A stretch of DNA of 64,000 nucleotides from Acidobacteriota bacterium (GCA_020850715.1 JADZED010000027.1:62001-126000); one strand, 5' to 3'. Positions 51,251-59,537 are shown, counted from the stretch's first letter. The notes: generated by a model from the sequence alone, not told the origin. Numbers and translations: made by a program.

Positions 51251-51264
51251 GCGAGGCTCAACGC

Positions 51265-52374
51265 ATGCTCAGGGCGGCACTCATCGGCTTGGCCTCGACC
51301 GGCAAGACCACGCTCTTCCAGCTCATGACCAGCGCCCGGGAGGGCGCGCGGACCAGGGGCGACACGACGATCGGCATCTCGAAGGTCCCCGACGCGCGGC
51401 TCGACCGGCTCACGGCGATGTACAACCCGAGAAAGCGGGTGCCGGCGACCGTGGAACTCACCGACCTCGCGCAGGCCGCGGCCGCCGGCGGAGCCAGGGC
51501 GCTGGTCGACGTCGCCAACTACAAGAACGCCGATGCGCTGGTCCACGTGCTCCGCGCGTTCCTGGATCCGTCGGTGCCGCATCCGGCCGGCTCGATCGAT
51601 CCGGCGCGGGATGCGCGGGTGATGGAGGAGGAGCTGATCCTCGCGGACCTGGGAGTCGTCGAGCGCCGGCTGGAGCGGATCGAGAAGGATCTGAAGAAGA
51701 ACCGGAGCGCGGATCTCGAGCGGGAGCGCGCGGTGATCCTTCTCTGCAAGGAAGCGCTCGAAGACGGCCGGCCGCTGCGCGGCCTGGATCTGCAGGGAGA
51801 CGATCTGAAGCGGCTGCGCGGCTTCCAGTTCCTCTCGGCCAAGCCGCTGCTGCTCGTCGTCAATCTCGACGAGTCCTCGCTGACCTCCGGCCCCGACGCC
51901 GCGGCCGGGCTCGGGCGGGCCGCCGGGCTCGCGGGCCTCGACGCATCCATCGCGGCGCCGGCCGGCGGCGCGACCGCTGCCGTCGCCGTCTGCGCGAAGA
52001 TCGAGCTCGAGATCAGCCAGCTGGATCCCGGCGACGCCGCGGCGTTCATGGCGGATCTCGGACTCCGGGAGTCGGGACTCGACCGCGTCATCCGCGCCAG
52101 CTACGATCTGCTCGGTTACATGTCGTTCTTCACGGTCGGCGAAGACGAATGCCGCGCGTGGTCGATTCCTCGCGGCACGACGGCCCAGACGGCGGCGGGC
52201 GAGATCCACACCGACATCGCGCGCGGGTTCATCCGCGCCGAAGTCGTCGCGTACGACGCGCTCGTCGCGCGCGGCTCGATGGCGGCGTGCCGCGATCACG
52301 GCGAAGTGCGGCTCGAGGGCAAGGACTACGTCGTGCAGGACGCCGATATCGTCAATTTCCGATTCGCCACATGA
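51265..52374 (+). CDS. Divergent YchF/OLA1-like GTPase (DUF933)
   Basis: 369 residues with YchF architecture but degraded nucleotide motifs. G1 is GLASTGKTTLF rather than GxPNVGKSTLF; the G3 DxAG stretch is DLAQAAAAGGARALVDVA; the G4-equivalent is LLVVNLDE. Still recognisable are NADALVHVLRAF, ELILADLGVVERRLERI, the coiled-coil insertion, and a C-terminal DUF933/TGS domain (about 275-369: FFTVGEDECRAWSIPRGTTAQTAAG, DYVVQDADIVNFRF). True YchF binds ATP and the ribosome; whether this one hydrolyses nucleotide is open. ATG at 51265; its TGA overlaps the next glycosyltransferase start, tying it to the glycan genes. Confidence 0.8.
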   Translation: MLRAALIGLASTGKTTLFQLMTSAREGARTRGDTTIGISKVPDARLDRLTAMYNPRKRVPATVELTDLAQAAAAGGARALVDVANYKNADALVHVLRAFLDPSVPHPAGSIDPARDARVMEEELILADLGVVERRLERIEKDLKKNRSADLERERAVILLCKEALEDGRPLRGLDLQGDDLKRLRGFQFLSAKPLLLVVNLDESSLTSGPDAAAGLGRAAGLAGLDASIAAPAGGATAAVAVCAKIELEISQLDPGDAAAFMADLGLRESGLDRVIRASYDLLGYMSFFTVGEDECRAWSIPRGTTAQTAAGEIHTDIARGFIRAEVVAYDALVARGSMAACRDHGEVRLEGKDYVVQDADIVNFRFAT

Positions 52375-53420
52375 TCCGGACGGTGCTGGTGTGCGAGGCG
52401 CAGGTGCCCTTCGTACGCGGGGGCGCCGAACTGTGCGTATCGGGGCTGGTCCACCAACTGCGGCGCCGCGGCTTCGAGGCGGACCGCGTGTCGGTTCCCT
52501 TCAAGTGGTATCCGAAAGAGGAGCTGGCCGCGCAGGCTGCGGCATGGCGGATGGTGGACCTGTCGGAGGCCAACGGCCGGCCGATCGATCTGGTGATTCC
52601 GACGAAGTTTCCGACCTATTTCGTGCGCCACCCGAACAAGGTCACCTGGCTGCTCCACCAGTACCGCGCGATCTACGAGCTGTGCGGCACCGCCTACAGC
52701 GAGTTCACGCACGTCGAGGCCGACGTGCGGCTGCGCGATCGGCTGATGCAGCTCGATGAGGGCGCGCTCGGCGAGTCGAAGCGGCTCTACACCATCGCGA
52801 AGAACACGTCGGCGCGCCTCGCGCTCTACAACGGGATGGCCGCCGACCCGCTGTACCATCCCCCGCCGCTCGCCGCCCGGATGCGGCCCGGGCCGTACGG
52901 GAGCTACATCCTGTCGGCCGGACGGCTCGAGCCGACCAAGCGGGTCGATCTGATCATCCGGGCGTTCGCGAAGACGCGGCCGCCGCTGCGTCTCTTCGTC
53001 GTCGGCGAGGGCCCGCTCGGCCCCGACTTGCGAGCGCTCGCCGAAAGCCTGGGCGTGCACGATCGCGTCACGTTCACCGGACGGGTCGACGAGCATCCCC
53101 TGGTCGACCTGTACGCCGAGGCGCTCGCGGTCGTGTTCCCGCCCTACGACGAAGACTACGGATACGTGACGCTCGAGGCGTTCCTCGCACGCAAGCCGGT
53201 CATCACGACCACCGACGCGGGCGGACCGCTCGAATTCGTCGAGCACGAGGCGACCGGCCTGGTCGCCGCGCCCGACCCGGAGTCGATCGCCGCCGCCATC
53301 GAGCGTCTGGCGTCGGACCGCGCGTGTGCGGCCCGGCTGGGGGACGCCGGCTTCGAGCGGGCGCGCGCGATTACCTGGGACGCGGTCATCGATCGGCTCG
53401 TCGGCGATGCCCGTGCCTGA
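52371..53420 (+). CDS. GT4-family glycosyltransferase
   Basis: 349 residues with a GT-B fold, probably transferring a sugar to a lipid-linked acceptor at the cytoplasmic membrane. N-terminal VCEAQVPFVRGGAE is the glycine-rich acceptor loop; the C-terminal half has SAGRLEPTKRVDLIIRAF, LFVVGEGPLGPDL and the EX7E-like DEDYGYVTLEAF, followed by TTDAGGPLEFV. ATG in an ATGA overlap with the YchF-like gene, and a 14-base overlap with the next gene. Sugar and acceptor unknown. Confidence 0.88.
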   Translation: MIRTVLVCEAQVPFVRGGAELCVSGLVHQLRRRGFEADRVSVPFKWYPKEELAAQAAAWRMVDLSEANGRPIDLVIPTKFPTYFVRHPNKVTWLLHQYRAIYELCGTAYSEFTHVEADVRLRDRLMQLDEGALGESKRLYTIAKNTSARLALYNGMAADPLYHPPPLAARMRPGPYGSYILSAGRLEPTKRVDLIIRAFAKTRPPLRLFVVGEGPLGPDLRALAESLGVHDRVTFTGRVDEHPLVDLYAEALAVVFPPYDEDYGYVTLEAFLARKPVITTTDAGGPLEFVEHEATGLVAAPDPESIAAAIERLASDRACAARLGDAGFERARAITWDAVIDRLVGDARA

Positions 53421-54192
53421 CGCCGGCCACGCGCCGCCTGCCGGGTGGCCCGGCAGGGCGCCACGCGCCATCGTCGTCGTGCCGACCTACAACGAGCGGC
53501 AGAACCTTCCGGGGCTCGTCGAGCGGCTGATGGCGCACGAGGGGGTACGCGTGCTCGTCGTCGACGATCGTTCGCCCGACGGAACGGGCCAGATCGCCGA
53601 AGAGCTGGCCGTCCGCTTTCCGGGCAGAGTCGGCGTGCTGCACCGGGTCGAGGCCCGCGGCTACGGGCGATCGTGCCTCGACGGCCTGCGGCGCGCGCTC
53701 GCCGAGCCGGTCGACGTTGTCTGCCAGATGGACGCCGACCTCTCGCACGACCCCGACGACCTGCCGGCGATCGTGGCGGCGGCGGGCGCGGCCGACATGG
53801 TCATCGGCTCGCGCTACGTCGCGGGCGGCCGCGTCGTCAACTGGCCGCTGCGGCGGCGGCTGCTCAGCCGCGTCGCGAACATGTACATCCGCCTGGTCAC
53901 GCGGCTGGGCGCGCGCGACTGCACGAGCGGGTACCGGTGCTGGCGGCGCGAAGCGCTCGCGGCGGTGCCGTTCGACGAGGTCTTCTCGGACGGCTACTCG
54001 TTCCTCGTCGAGATGCTCTTCAGGACGGCCCGGCTCGGGCAGCGCATCGCGGAGGTGCCCATCACCTTCGTGGAGCGGCGGGAAGGGGAGTCCAAGCTGT
54101 CGGCGGCGGTGCTCGTCGAATCGGTGATCACGCCGTGGCGGCTGGCCGCGGCGCGGCATGCCGGCCGGCGCCGCGTTCGTGCTAACTTCTAG
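53407..54192 (+). CDS. DPM1-like polyprenyl-phosphate glycosyltransferase
   Basis: 261-residue GT2 enzyme of the dolichol/polyprenol-phosphate mannose synthase type, charging a polyprenyl phosphate with a hexose for use by GT-C transferases. VVVPTYNERQNLPGLV, VVDDRSPDGTG, QMDADLSHDPDDLP, GSRYVAGG and DCTSGYRCWRREAL are the family motifs; no C-terminal membrane helices, so it is the soluble type. ATG at 53407 overlaps the previous gene. Its TAG stop lies in the terminal repeat of the inserted element at 54189. The GT-C-like proteins at 26027-29604 could be users of its product. Confidence 0.9.
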   Translation: MPVPDAGHAPPAGWPGRAPRAIVVVPTYNERQNLPGLVERLMAHEGVRVLVVDDRSPDGTGQIAEELAVRFPGRVGVLHRVEARGYGRSCLDGLRRALAEPVDVVCQMDADLSHDPDDLPAIVAAAGAADMVIGSRYVAGGRVVNWPLRRRLLSRVANMYIRLVTRLGARDCTSGYRCWRREALAAVPFDEVFSDGYSFLVEMLFRTARLGQRIAEVPITFVERREGESKLSAAVLVESVITPWRLAAARHAGRRRVRANF

Positions 54193-54354
54193 TGTCCCGT
54201 CCCAGTGGATCGTGGCATCAGTCGCGGAGCGCCGCGCCCCGATGGCTAGGCGCGAGGAGTGAGGATATTGGGGATATCTGAGCGACGAGCAACGCCGCCA
54301 GCGGGGATGCGCCGCCCGCGAATGGTGTCGCGAACCACTGGGACGGGACACTAG
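54189..54354. mobile_element. MITE-like palindromic insertion, 20-base terminal inverted repeats
   Basis: Perfect 20-base terminal inverted repeats starting CTAGTGTCCCGTCCCAGTGG (54189-54208 and 54335-54354) bound a 166-base element whose halves stay complementary over about three quarters of the outer 58 positions, so it could fold into one long hairpin. It has no coding capacity. TA at each end (54190-54191 and 54352-54353) fits a TA target duplication, as for IS630/Tc1-type elements (inference). Removing the element and one TA restores TTC-TAG-GGG, i.e. it landed in the stop codon of the upstream gene and rebuilt it. It sits inside an operon, 14 bases before the next ATG. Confidence 0.85.
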
Positions 54355-54368
54355 GGGCTCTCAATTCC

Positions 54369-55139
54369 ATGGCGGCCCCTGATCCGAAGGCTTCGGGTCT
54401 GAGCGTCTTCTTCCCGGCCTACAACGACAGCGGCACCATCGCGAGCATGGTGATCGGCGCCGTCAAGGCCGCGTCCCAGTTGACGTCCGACTACGAGGTG
54501 ATCGTCGTCAACGACGGCAGCGCCGACGCGACGGCGGAGATCGCCGACGAGCTCGCGCGCACCTACCCGCACGTCCGGGTGGTTCATCACCCGCGCAACC
54601 TCGGATACGGCGGTGCGCTGCAGACCGGCTTCCGGGCGGCGACCAAGGATCTCGTGTTCTATACCGACGGCGACGCGCAGTACGATCCCGCCGAGATCCC
54701 GGCGCTCTGGGCGCGCATGACGCCCGACGCCGACCTGGTGAACGGCTACAAGATCAGCCGCTCGGATCCCCTGCACCGGATCGTCATCGGCCGCGTCTAC
54801 CACCATGCCGTCTCGCTGCTGTTCGGCCTCACGGTCCGCGACGTCGACTGCGACTTCCGGCTGATGCGCCGGTCGATCTTCGACACGATCACGCTCGAGA
54901 AGACCAGCGGGGTGATCTGCCTCGAGATGATGAAGAAGATCCAGGACGCCGGGTTCAGGATCGTCGAAGTGCCGGTGCATCACTATCACCGGGCGTTCGG
55001 CAGATCCCAGTTCTTCAATTTCCCGCGCATCGCGAACACCGCCGTCGACGTCATGCGCCTGTGGTTCGCGCTGGTCGTCCGGCGCCGGCATCGCCGGGCG
55101 CCCTCGGCGCTGATCCACCCGAGCCGGCCGCGACCGTGA
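54369..55139 (+). CDS. GT2-family glycosyltransferase
   Basis: 256 residues, GT-A fold, no membrane helices. VFFPAYNDSGTI, VIVVNDGSADATAE, RNLGYGGALQTGFRAA, YTDGDAQYDPAEIP (DxD) and VDCDFRLMRRSIF are typical of polyprenyl-phosphate sugar transferases of the DPM/ArnC group, so this may be a second lipid-carrier charging enzyme. ATG start 14 bases after the MITE-like element; the transcription unit now reads through it. Its TGA overlaps the GTG of the next gene. Confidence 0.87.
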   Translation: MAAPDPKASGLSVFFPAYNDSGTIASMVIGAVKAASQLTSDYEVIVVNDGSADATAEIADELARTYPHVRVVHHPRNLGYGGALQTGFRAATKDLVFYTDGDAQYDPAEIPALWARMTPDADLVNGYKISRSDPLHRIVIGRVYHHAVSLLFGLTVRDVDCDFRLMRRSIFDTITLEKTSGVICLEMMKKIQDAGFRIVEVPVHHYHRAFGRSQFFNFPRIANTAVDVMRLWFALVVRRRHRRAPSALIHPSRPRP

Positions 55140-56161
55140 GCACCGGGTACCTCGACTTCTACCGGGGCCGCAGCGTGCTCGTCACCGGCGGTCTGGGCTT
55201 CATCGGCAGCAACCTCGCCCGGCGCCTGGTCGATCTCGGGGCGCGCGTCCTGCTGGTCGATTCGCTGATCCCCGACTACGGCGGCAACCTGTTCAACATC
55301 GAGGGCATCGCCGACCGTCTCCAGGTCAACATCGCCGATGTCCGCCAGCAGTCGTCGATGAACCATCTGGTGCGCGATCGTGCGGTGATCTTCAATCTGG
55401 CCGGGCAGGTCAGCCACATCGACAGCATGCGGGACCCCTACTCCGACCTCGAGATCAACTGCCGCAGCCAGCTCACGATTCTCGAGGCCTGCCGCTACAA
55501 CAACCCGGGCGTGAAGGTGGTCTTCGCCGGCACCCGCCAGGTCTACGGGCACGCCGATTCGCTGCCCGTCGACGAGCGGCACCTGGTGCGCCCGACCGAC
55601 GTGAACGGCATCAACAAGGCGGCGGGCGAGTACTACCATCTGGTCTACAACAACGTCTTCGGCATCCGGGCCTGCTCGCTGCGCCTGACCAACGTGTACG
55701 GTCCGCGGCAGCTGATCCGGCACAACCGCCAGGGCTTCATCGGCTGGTTCATCCGGCTGGCCATCGAAGATCGCACCATCCAGATCTACGGCGACGGCTC
55801 GCAGCTCCGCGATTTCGTGTACGTGGACGATGCGGCCGACGCGTTTCTGCGGGCCGGCGCAATCGACGCCTGCAACGGCGACGTGTTCAACGTCGGCGGC
55901 GACGGTCCCGTCAGCCATCGCGAGCTCGCGACGCAGCTCGTGAAGGCCGCCGGGTCGGGCCGCGTCGAGTACGTCGAGTGGCCGGCCGAGAAGAAGGCCA
56001 TCGACATCGGCGACTTCTACGCCGACTCCTCGAAGTTCCGCGGCGCGACCGGCTGGACGCCGGCGACGCCGCTCGCCGACGGCCTGGGTGCCACCATCGC
56101 GTTCTACCGCGCGCACCTGTCGCGCTACGTCACCGAGTCCCGGCCGGCCGAACCGACATGA
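55136..56161 (+). CDS. NAD-dependent nucleotide-sugar epimerase/dehydratase with altered catalytic motif
   Basis: Extended short-chain dehydrogenase, 341 residues. Cofactor loop VTGGLGFIGSNLARRL (16-31), FNLAGQVSHIDSM, TRQVYGH, LRLTNVYGPRQL and GDGSQLRDFVYVDDAADA identify it as a sugar-nucleotide enzyme. The YxxxK dyad is unusual: K161 lies in DVNGINKAAGEYY, where residue 157 is Asn rather than the catalytic Tyr. This may reflect a subfamily that uses another residue. GTG start, GTGA overlap upstream and ATGA overlap downstream. Confidence 0.85.
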   Translation: MSTGYLDFYRGRSVLVTGGLGFIGSNLARRLVDLGARVLLVDSLIPDYGGNLFNIEGIADRLQVNIADVRQQSSMNHLVRDRAVIFNLAGQVSHIDSMRDPYSDLEINCRSQLTILEACRYNNPGVKVVFAGTRQVYGHADSLPVDERHLVRPTDVNGINKAAGEYYHLVYNNVFGIRACSLRLTNVYGPRQLIRHNRQGFIGWFIRLAIEDRTIQIYGDGSQLRDFVYVDDAADAFLRAGAIDACNGDVFNVGGDGPVSHRELATQLVKAAGSGRVEYVEWPAEKKAIDIGDFYADSSKFRGATGWTPATPLADGLGATIAFYRAHLSRYVTESRPAEPT

Positions 56162-57276
56162 GCCGCGCCCGCATTCCGTTCCTCTCGCTCGCGCCATCCG
56201 ACGATGCGCAGGAGGTACGCGCGGCCATCGATCGGGTGATCGCGCGCGGCTGGTTCGTGCTCGGGCCCGAGGTCGAGGCGTTCGAAGCCGAGTTCGCCGA
56301 GGCGATGGGGGGCGGCCGCGCCGCCGGCGTCGGCACCGGCACCGACGCGCTCGCGCTGATCCTGCGCGGCCTCGGCATCGGCGCGGGCGACGAGGTGATC
56401 ACGACGCCGGTGTCGGCGGCCTATACGGCGCTGGCGATCGTCATGGCCGGCGCGCGGCCGATCTTCGCCGACGTCGATCCCGACACGCTGCTCATCGATC
56501 CGCGGCGCATCGAGGAGGCGATCGGACCGCGGACGCGGGCCATCATGCCGGTGCATCTGTACGGCCAGGCGGCCGACATGGCGGCGATCGAGCGGATTGC
56601 CTCGCGCCACGATCTTGCGATCGTGGAAGACTGCTGCCAGGCCCATCTCGCGACGGCCGGCGGCCGCCCGGTCGGGACCATCGGCGCGGCCGGCGCGTTC
56701 AGCTTCTACCCCACCAAGAACCTCGGCGCCCTCGGCGACGCCGGGGCGGTGCTCACCCGGGATCCCGCGCTGGCCGAGCGCATCCGGCGGATCCGCAACG
56801 GCGGGCAGACCGAGCGCTACCGCCACCAGGAGGCGGGCATCAATTCGAGGCTCGACGAGATGCAGGCGGCGGTCCTCCGCGCCCGGCTCCCGCGGCTGCG
56901 GGACTGGACCGACCGCCGGCGCCGGCTGGCCGCGGCGTACCGCCGGGCGCTCGCGGGCGCGCCCGTCACCCTGCTCGCCGAGCGCGATGCCGGCCACGTG
57001 TATCATCTCTTCGTGGCGCGAAGCCCCGCGCGCGACCTCCTGCGCGAGCATCTGGCGGCGTGCGGCATCGAAACGCTGATTCACTATCCGGTGCCGATCC
57101 CGCGCCAGCCGGCGCTGGCGTCGCAGGCGCCGGCCGCGTGTCCGGCGGCCGATGCGGCCTGCGCCGAGGTGCTCTCGCTGCCGCTGCATCCAGGACTCGG
57201 CGACGATGCCGCGATGGAGGTGGCCGGCGCCATCGCCGCCTTCGCGCCCCGGGCCGCGGCGCCGCAACGAAGGTAA
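56158..57276 (+). CDS. DegT/DnrJ/EryC1-family sugar aminotransferase
   Basis: 372-residue PLP enzyme that aminates a 3- or 4-keto-sugar nucleotide. Substrate and cofactor motifs are IPFLSLAPSDD, GVGTGTDALALILRGLGI, DVDPDTLLIDP, PVHLYGQAADM, VEDCCQAHLA, and PLP lysine K187 in FSFYPTKNLGALGDAG, then GGQTERYRHQEAGINSRLDEMQAA. ATG in an ATGA overlap with the preceding epimerase, its likely supplier of substrate. Implies an amino-deoxy sugar in the surface glycan. Confidence 0.93.
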   Translation: MSRARIPFLSLAPSDDAQEVRAAIDRVIARGWFVLGPEVEAFEAEFAEAMGGGRAAGVGTGTDALALILRGLGIGAGDEVITTPVSAAYTALAIVMAGARPIFADVDPDTLLIDPRRIEEAIGPRTRAIMPVHLYGQAADMAAIERIASRHDLAIVEDCCQAHLATAGGRPVGTIGAAGAFSFYPTKNLGALGDAGAVLTRDPALAERIRRIRNGGQTERYRHQEAGINSRLDEMQAAVLRARLPRLRDWTDRRRRLAAAYRRALAGAPVTLLAERDAGHVYHLFVARSPARDLLREHLAACGIETLIHYPVPIPRQPALASQAPAACPAADAACAEVLSLPLHPGLGDDAAMEVAGAIAAFAPRAAAPQRR

Positions 57277-57296
57277 AGGAAAGGACGCTTCGCCAC

Positions 57297-58259
57297 GTGC
57301 GTGTACTGATCACCGGCGGCGCCGGGTTCATCGGCTCCCATCTGTCCGAAGCGCTCCTCGACGAGGGCCATCAGGTGCAGGTCCTCGACAATCTCTCGAC
57401 GGGATCGATCGACAACATCGCCCATCTCAAGGGGCGCACCGGCTTCGAGTACTTCATCGACTCGGTGAACAACGAGCCGCTGCTCGCCGAACTGATCGAC
57501 CGCAGCGACGTCGTGTTCCACCTGGCGGCCGCCGTCGGCGTGAAGCTCATCGTCGAGCAGCCGGTCTACACGATCGAGACCAACGTGCACGGCACCGAGG
57601 TCGTCCTCAAGCACGCCAACAAGAAGAAGAAGCTCGTCATCATCGCCTCGACCTCCGAGGTCTACGGCAAGAGCGACGACGTGCCGTTTCGCGAGGACTC
57701 GGATCTGGTGATGGGACCGACGCCGAAGCACCGCTGGGCGTATGCGTGCAGCAAGGCGATCGACGAGTTCCTGGCGCTCGCGTACTGGAAAGAGCGCAAG
57801 CTGCCGATCATCATCGTCCGCTTCTTCAACACCGTCGGACCGCGCCAGACCGGCCAGTACGGCATGGTGATCCCGAACTTCGTGCGGCAGGCGCTCGCCG
57901 GCGAGCCGATCACCGTGTTCGGGGACGGCACGCAGCGGCGCGCCTTCACGCACGTCGCCGACGTGGTCGGCGCCTTGTTGAAGCTGATCGTCGAGCCGAA
58001 GGCCGTCGGCCAGGTGATCAATGTGGGCAACACGCAGGAAACGTCGATCCTCGCGCTCGCCGAGCAGGTCCGGACGCTCACCGGTTCGAAGTCGCCCATC
58101 AAGCTGATTCCCTACGACCAGGCCTACGAATCCGGGTTCGAAGACATGCCCCGCCGGGTGCCGTCGCTGGCGAAGATCGAGGGGCTGATCGGGTATCGCC
58201 CGCGCCACACGCTCGACGACATCCTCGAGCAGGTCATCGACTATTTCCGAAGGAAGTAG
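57297..58259 (+). CDS. NAD-dependent sugar-nucleotide epimerase/decarboxylase (extended SDR)
   Basis: 320 residues. GGAGFIGSHLSEALLDEGH loop, DNLSTGSIDNI, HLAAAVGVKLIVEQPVYTI, STSEVYGKS, intact YxxxK at Y149-K153 (WAYACSKAIDEF), and FNTVGPRQTGQYGMVIPNF. The overall pattern resembles UDP-glucuronate decarboxylases and related NDP-sugar epimerases; exact substrate cannot be read from sequence. GTG start with AAGGAAAGGA about 10 bases upstream, 20 bases after the aminotransferase. Last gene of the glycan locus. Confidence 0.88.
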   Translation: MRVLITGGAGFIGSHLSEALLDEGHQVQVLDNLSTGSIDNIAHLKGRTGFEYFIDSVNNEPLLAELIDRSDVVFHLAAAVGVKLIVEQPVYTIETNVHGTEVVLKHANKKKKLVIIASTSEVYGKSDDVPFREDSDLVMGPTPKHRWAYACSKAIDEFLALAYWKERKLPIIIVRFFNTVGPRQTGQYGMVIPNFVRQALAGEPITVFGDGTQRRAFTHVADVVGALLKLIVEPKAVGQVINVGNTQETSILALAEQVRTLTGSKSPIKLIPYDQAYESGFEDMPRRVPSLAKIEGLIGYRPRHTLDDILEQVIDYFRRK

Positions 58260-58272
58260 GCCCGCCGGGCGC

Positions 58273-58278
58273 TATACT
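58273..58278 (+). promoter_or_regulatory. -10 element TATACT for the STN-like gene
   Basis: TATACT ending 11 bases before the ATG at 58290; new transcription unit after the glycan locus, with at most a very short leader. Confidence 0.45.
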
Positions 58279-58289
58279 GAAAGCTCCTC

Positions 58290-59018
58290 ATGCAGCGGCT
58301 CCGGGCGGCGGCGCTCACCGTCGTGCTGGCGGCGGCCCTGGCGCCCTCGGCGCGCGCCGAGGTGCACGTCGCGGTCGCGCGCGGGCGGGTGTCGGTGACC
58401 GCCAGCAACGCCACCGTGCGCCAGATCCTCGCGGAATGGGCGCGCGTCGGCCAGGTCCGGATCGTCAACCTCGAGCGGATTCCGGGCGGGCCGGTGACTC
58501 TCGAGATCCAGGACATGCCCGAGGACCAGGCACTGGATCTGCTGCTGCGCTCGGTGGCCGGCTATCTTGCCGCGCCGCGGCCAAACGCAGTCGCCAGCGC
58601 GTCGCGGTTCGACCGCGTCGTCATCATGGCGACTGCCGCGGCGCCGCGCAGGCCGACCGCCGCGCCGGCGCCGGCGGCGGCCGCGCCGCTGACCTTCACG
58701 CCGTTTGCCGGGCCCGAGGCCGTGAATCCGGGCGACGACTCCACCGAGGTCGACGAAGGGGCAGACGCCGCCAGCGGTACGCCGGCGCCCACCCGGCGCG
58801 GGCCGGTCTTCAACGCCTTCCCGCGGCCGCAGATCGTCAATCCGCTGCAGATCGTGCCGATGGCGCCGGTCGAGGCCGACGCGCCCGAGCCGGAACCGGA
58901 ACCCGAGACCCCGGCGGCAACGCCGGCGCCGATGATGTTTCCGGGCGCCGTCGCCGTGCCGGGCATGATCGCCGCGCCGCCGCAGCAGGCGGCGCCCGGC
59001 GGGAATCCGCGCCGGTAG
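58290..59018 (+). CDS. Secreted STN-domain-like protein with Pro-rich tail
   Basis: 242 residues. Signal peptide (about 1-23, cut after SARA), then a domain of about 70 residues (VSVTASNATVRQILAEWARVG, then PVTLEIQDMPEDQALDLLLRSVAGY) that looks like the secretin/TonB short N-terminal (STN) fold. The remainder (about 110-242) is Pro/Ala/Glu-rich and probably disordered. STN domains usually sit on secretins or TonB receptors; here it stands alone. ATG start. Function unknown. Confidence 0.7.
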   Translation: MQRLRAAALTVVLAAALAPSARAEVHVAVARGRVSVTASNATVRQILAEWARVGQVRIVNLERIPGGPVTLEIQDMPEDQALDLLLRSVAGYLAAPRPNAVASASRFDRVVIMATAAAPRRPTAAPAPAAAAPLTFTPFAGPEAVNPGDDSTEVDEGADAASGTPAPTRRGPVFNAFPRPQIVNPLQIVPMAPVEADAPEPEPEPETPAATPAPMMFPGAVAVPGMIAAPPQQAAPGGNPRR

Positions 59019-59055
59019 TTCCGCCGCCGCGCGCACGTTGCAGGGCGCACCAGCC

Positions 59056-59505
59056 ATGTCCATCTCCGACGAACTGAAGACCGCGATTGCCGACGCGATG
59101 CGGAAGCGCGACGCCCCGCGGCTCAGCGCGCTGCGCATGCTGAAGGCCGCCTTGATGAATCGGGAGGTCGACAAGGGGCGTGCGCTCGGCGACGAGGACG
59201 AACAGCAGGTGGTGCGATCCCTGGTCAAGCAGCGCCGCGATTCCATCGAGCAGTTCCTCGGGGGCGGCCGCCGCGATCTGGCCGACAAGGAAACGGCGGA
59301 GATCGAGGTGCTCGAGCGCTACCTGGCGCCGCCGCTCGATCCCGCCGAGCTCGAGCGCCTCGTCGGCGACGCGATCGTCGAGTCTGGCGCCACCTCGGCC
59401 CGAGACCTGGGACGGGCCATGAAGGCCGCGATGGCGAAGCTGGCCGGGCGCAGCGCCGATGGCCGCGTCGTCAGCGAGATCGTGCGCCGCAAGCTCGGCC
59501 AGTAA
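59056..59505 (+). CDS. yqeY: GatB/YqeY-domain protein
   Basis: 149 residues, YqeY family: helical protein related to the C-terminal tRNA-binding tail of the GatB amidotransferase subunit. MSISDELKTAIADAMRKRD, LSALRMLKAALMNREVDKG, EIEVLERYLAPPLD and DLGRAMKAAMAKLAGRSADGRVV are characteristic. Free-standing members have no proven reaction. ATG at 59056; in-frame TTG at 59038 is less likely. Followed by a strong terminator region. Confidence 0.9.
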   Translation: MSISDELKTAIADAMRKRDAPRLSALRMLKAALMNREVDKGRALGDEDEQQVVRSLVKQRRDSIEQFLGGGRRDLADKETAEIEVLERYLAPPLDPAELERLVGDAIVESGATSARDLGRAMKAAMAKLAGRSADGRVVSEIVRRKLGQ

Positions 59506-59537
59506 ACTTTTTCGCGCGAGGGTGCGTCTAAATTCGC

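Noticed and set aside
50718-52370. Continuous plus-strand frame running through mraZ antisense into the GT4 gene
   Set aside because: The upstream part is a shadow; the GT4 gene begins at ATG 52371, in the ATGA overlap with the YchF-like gene.
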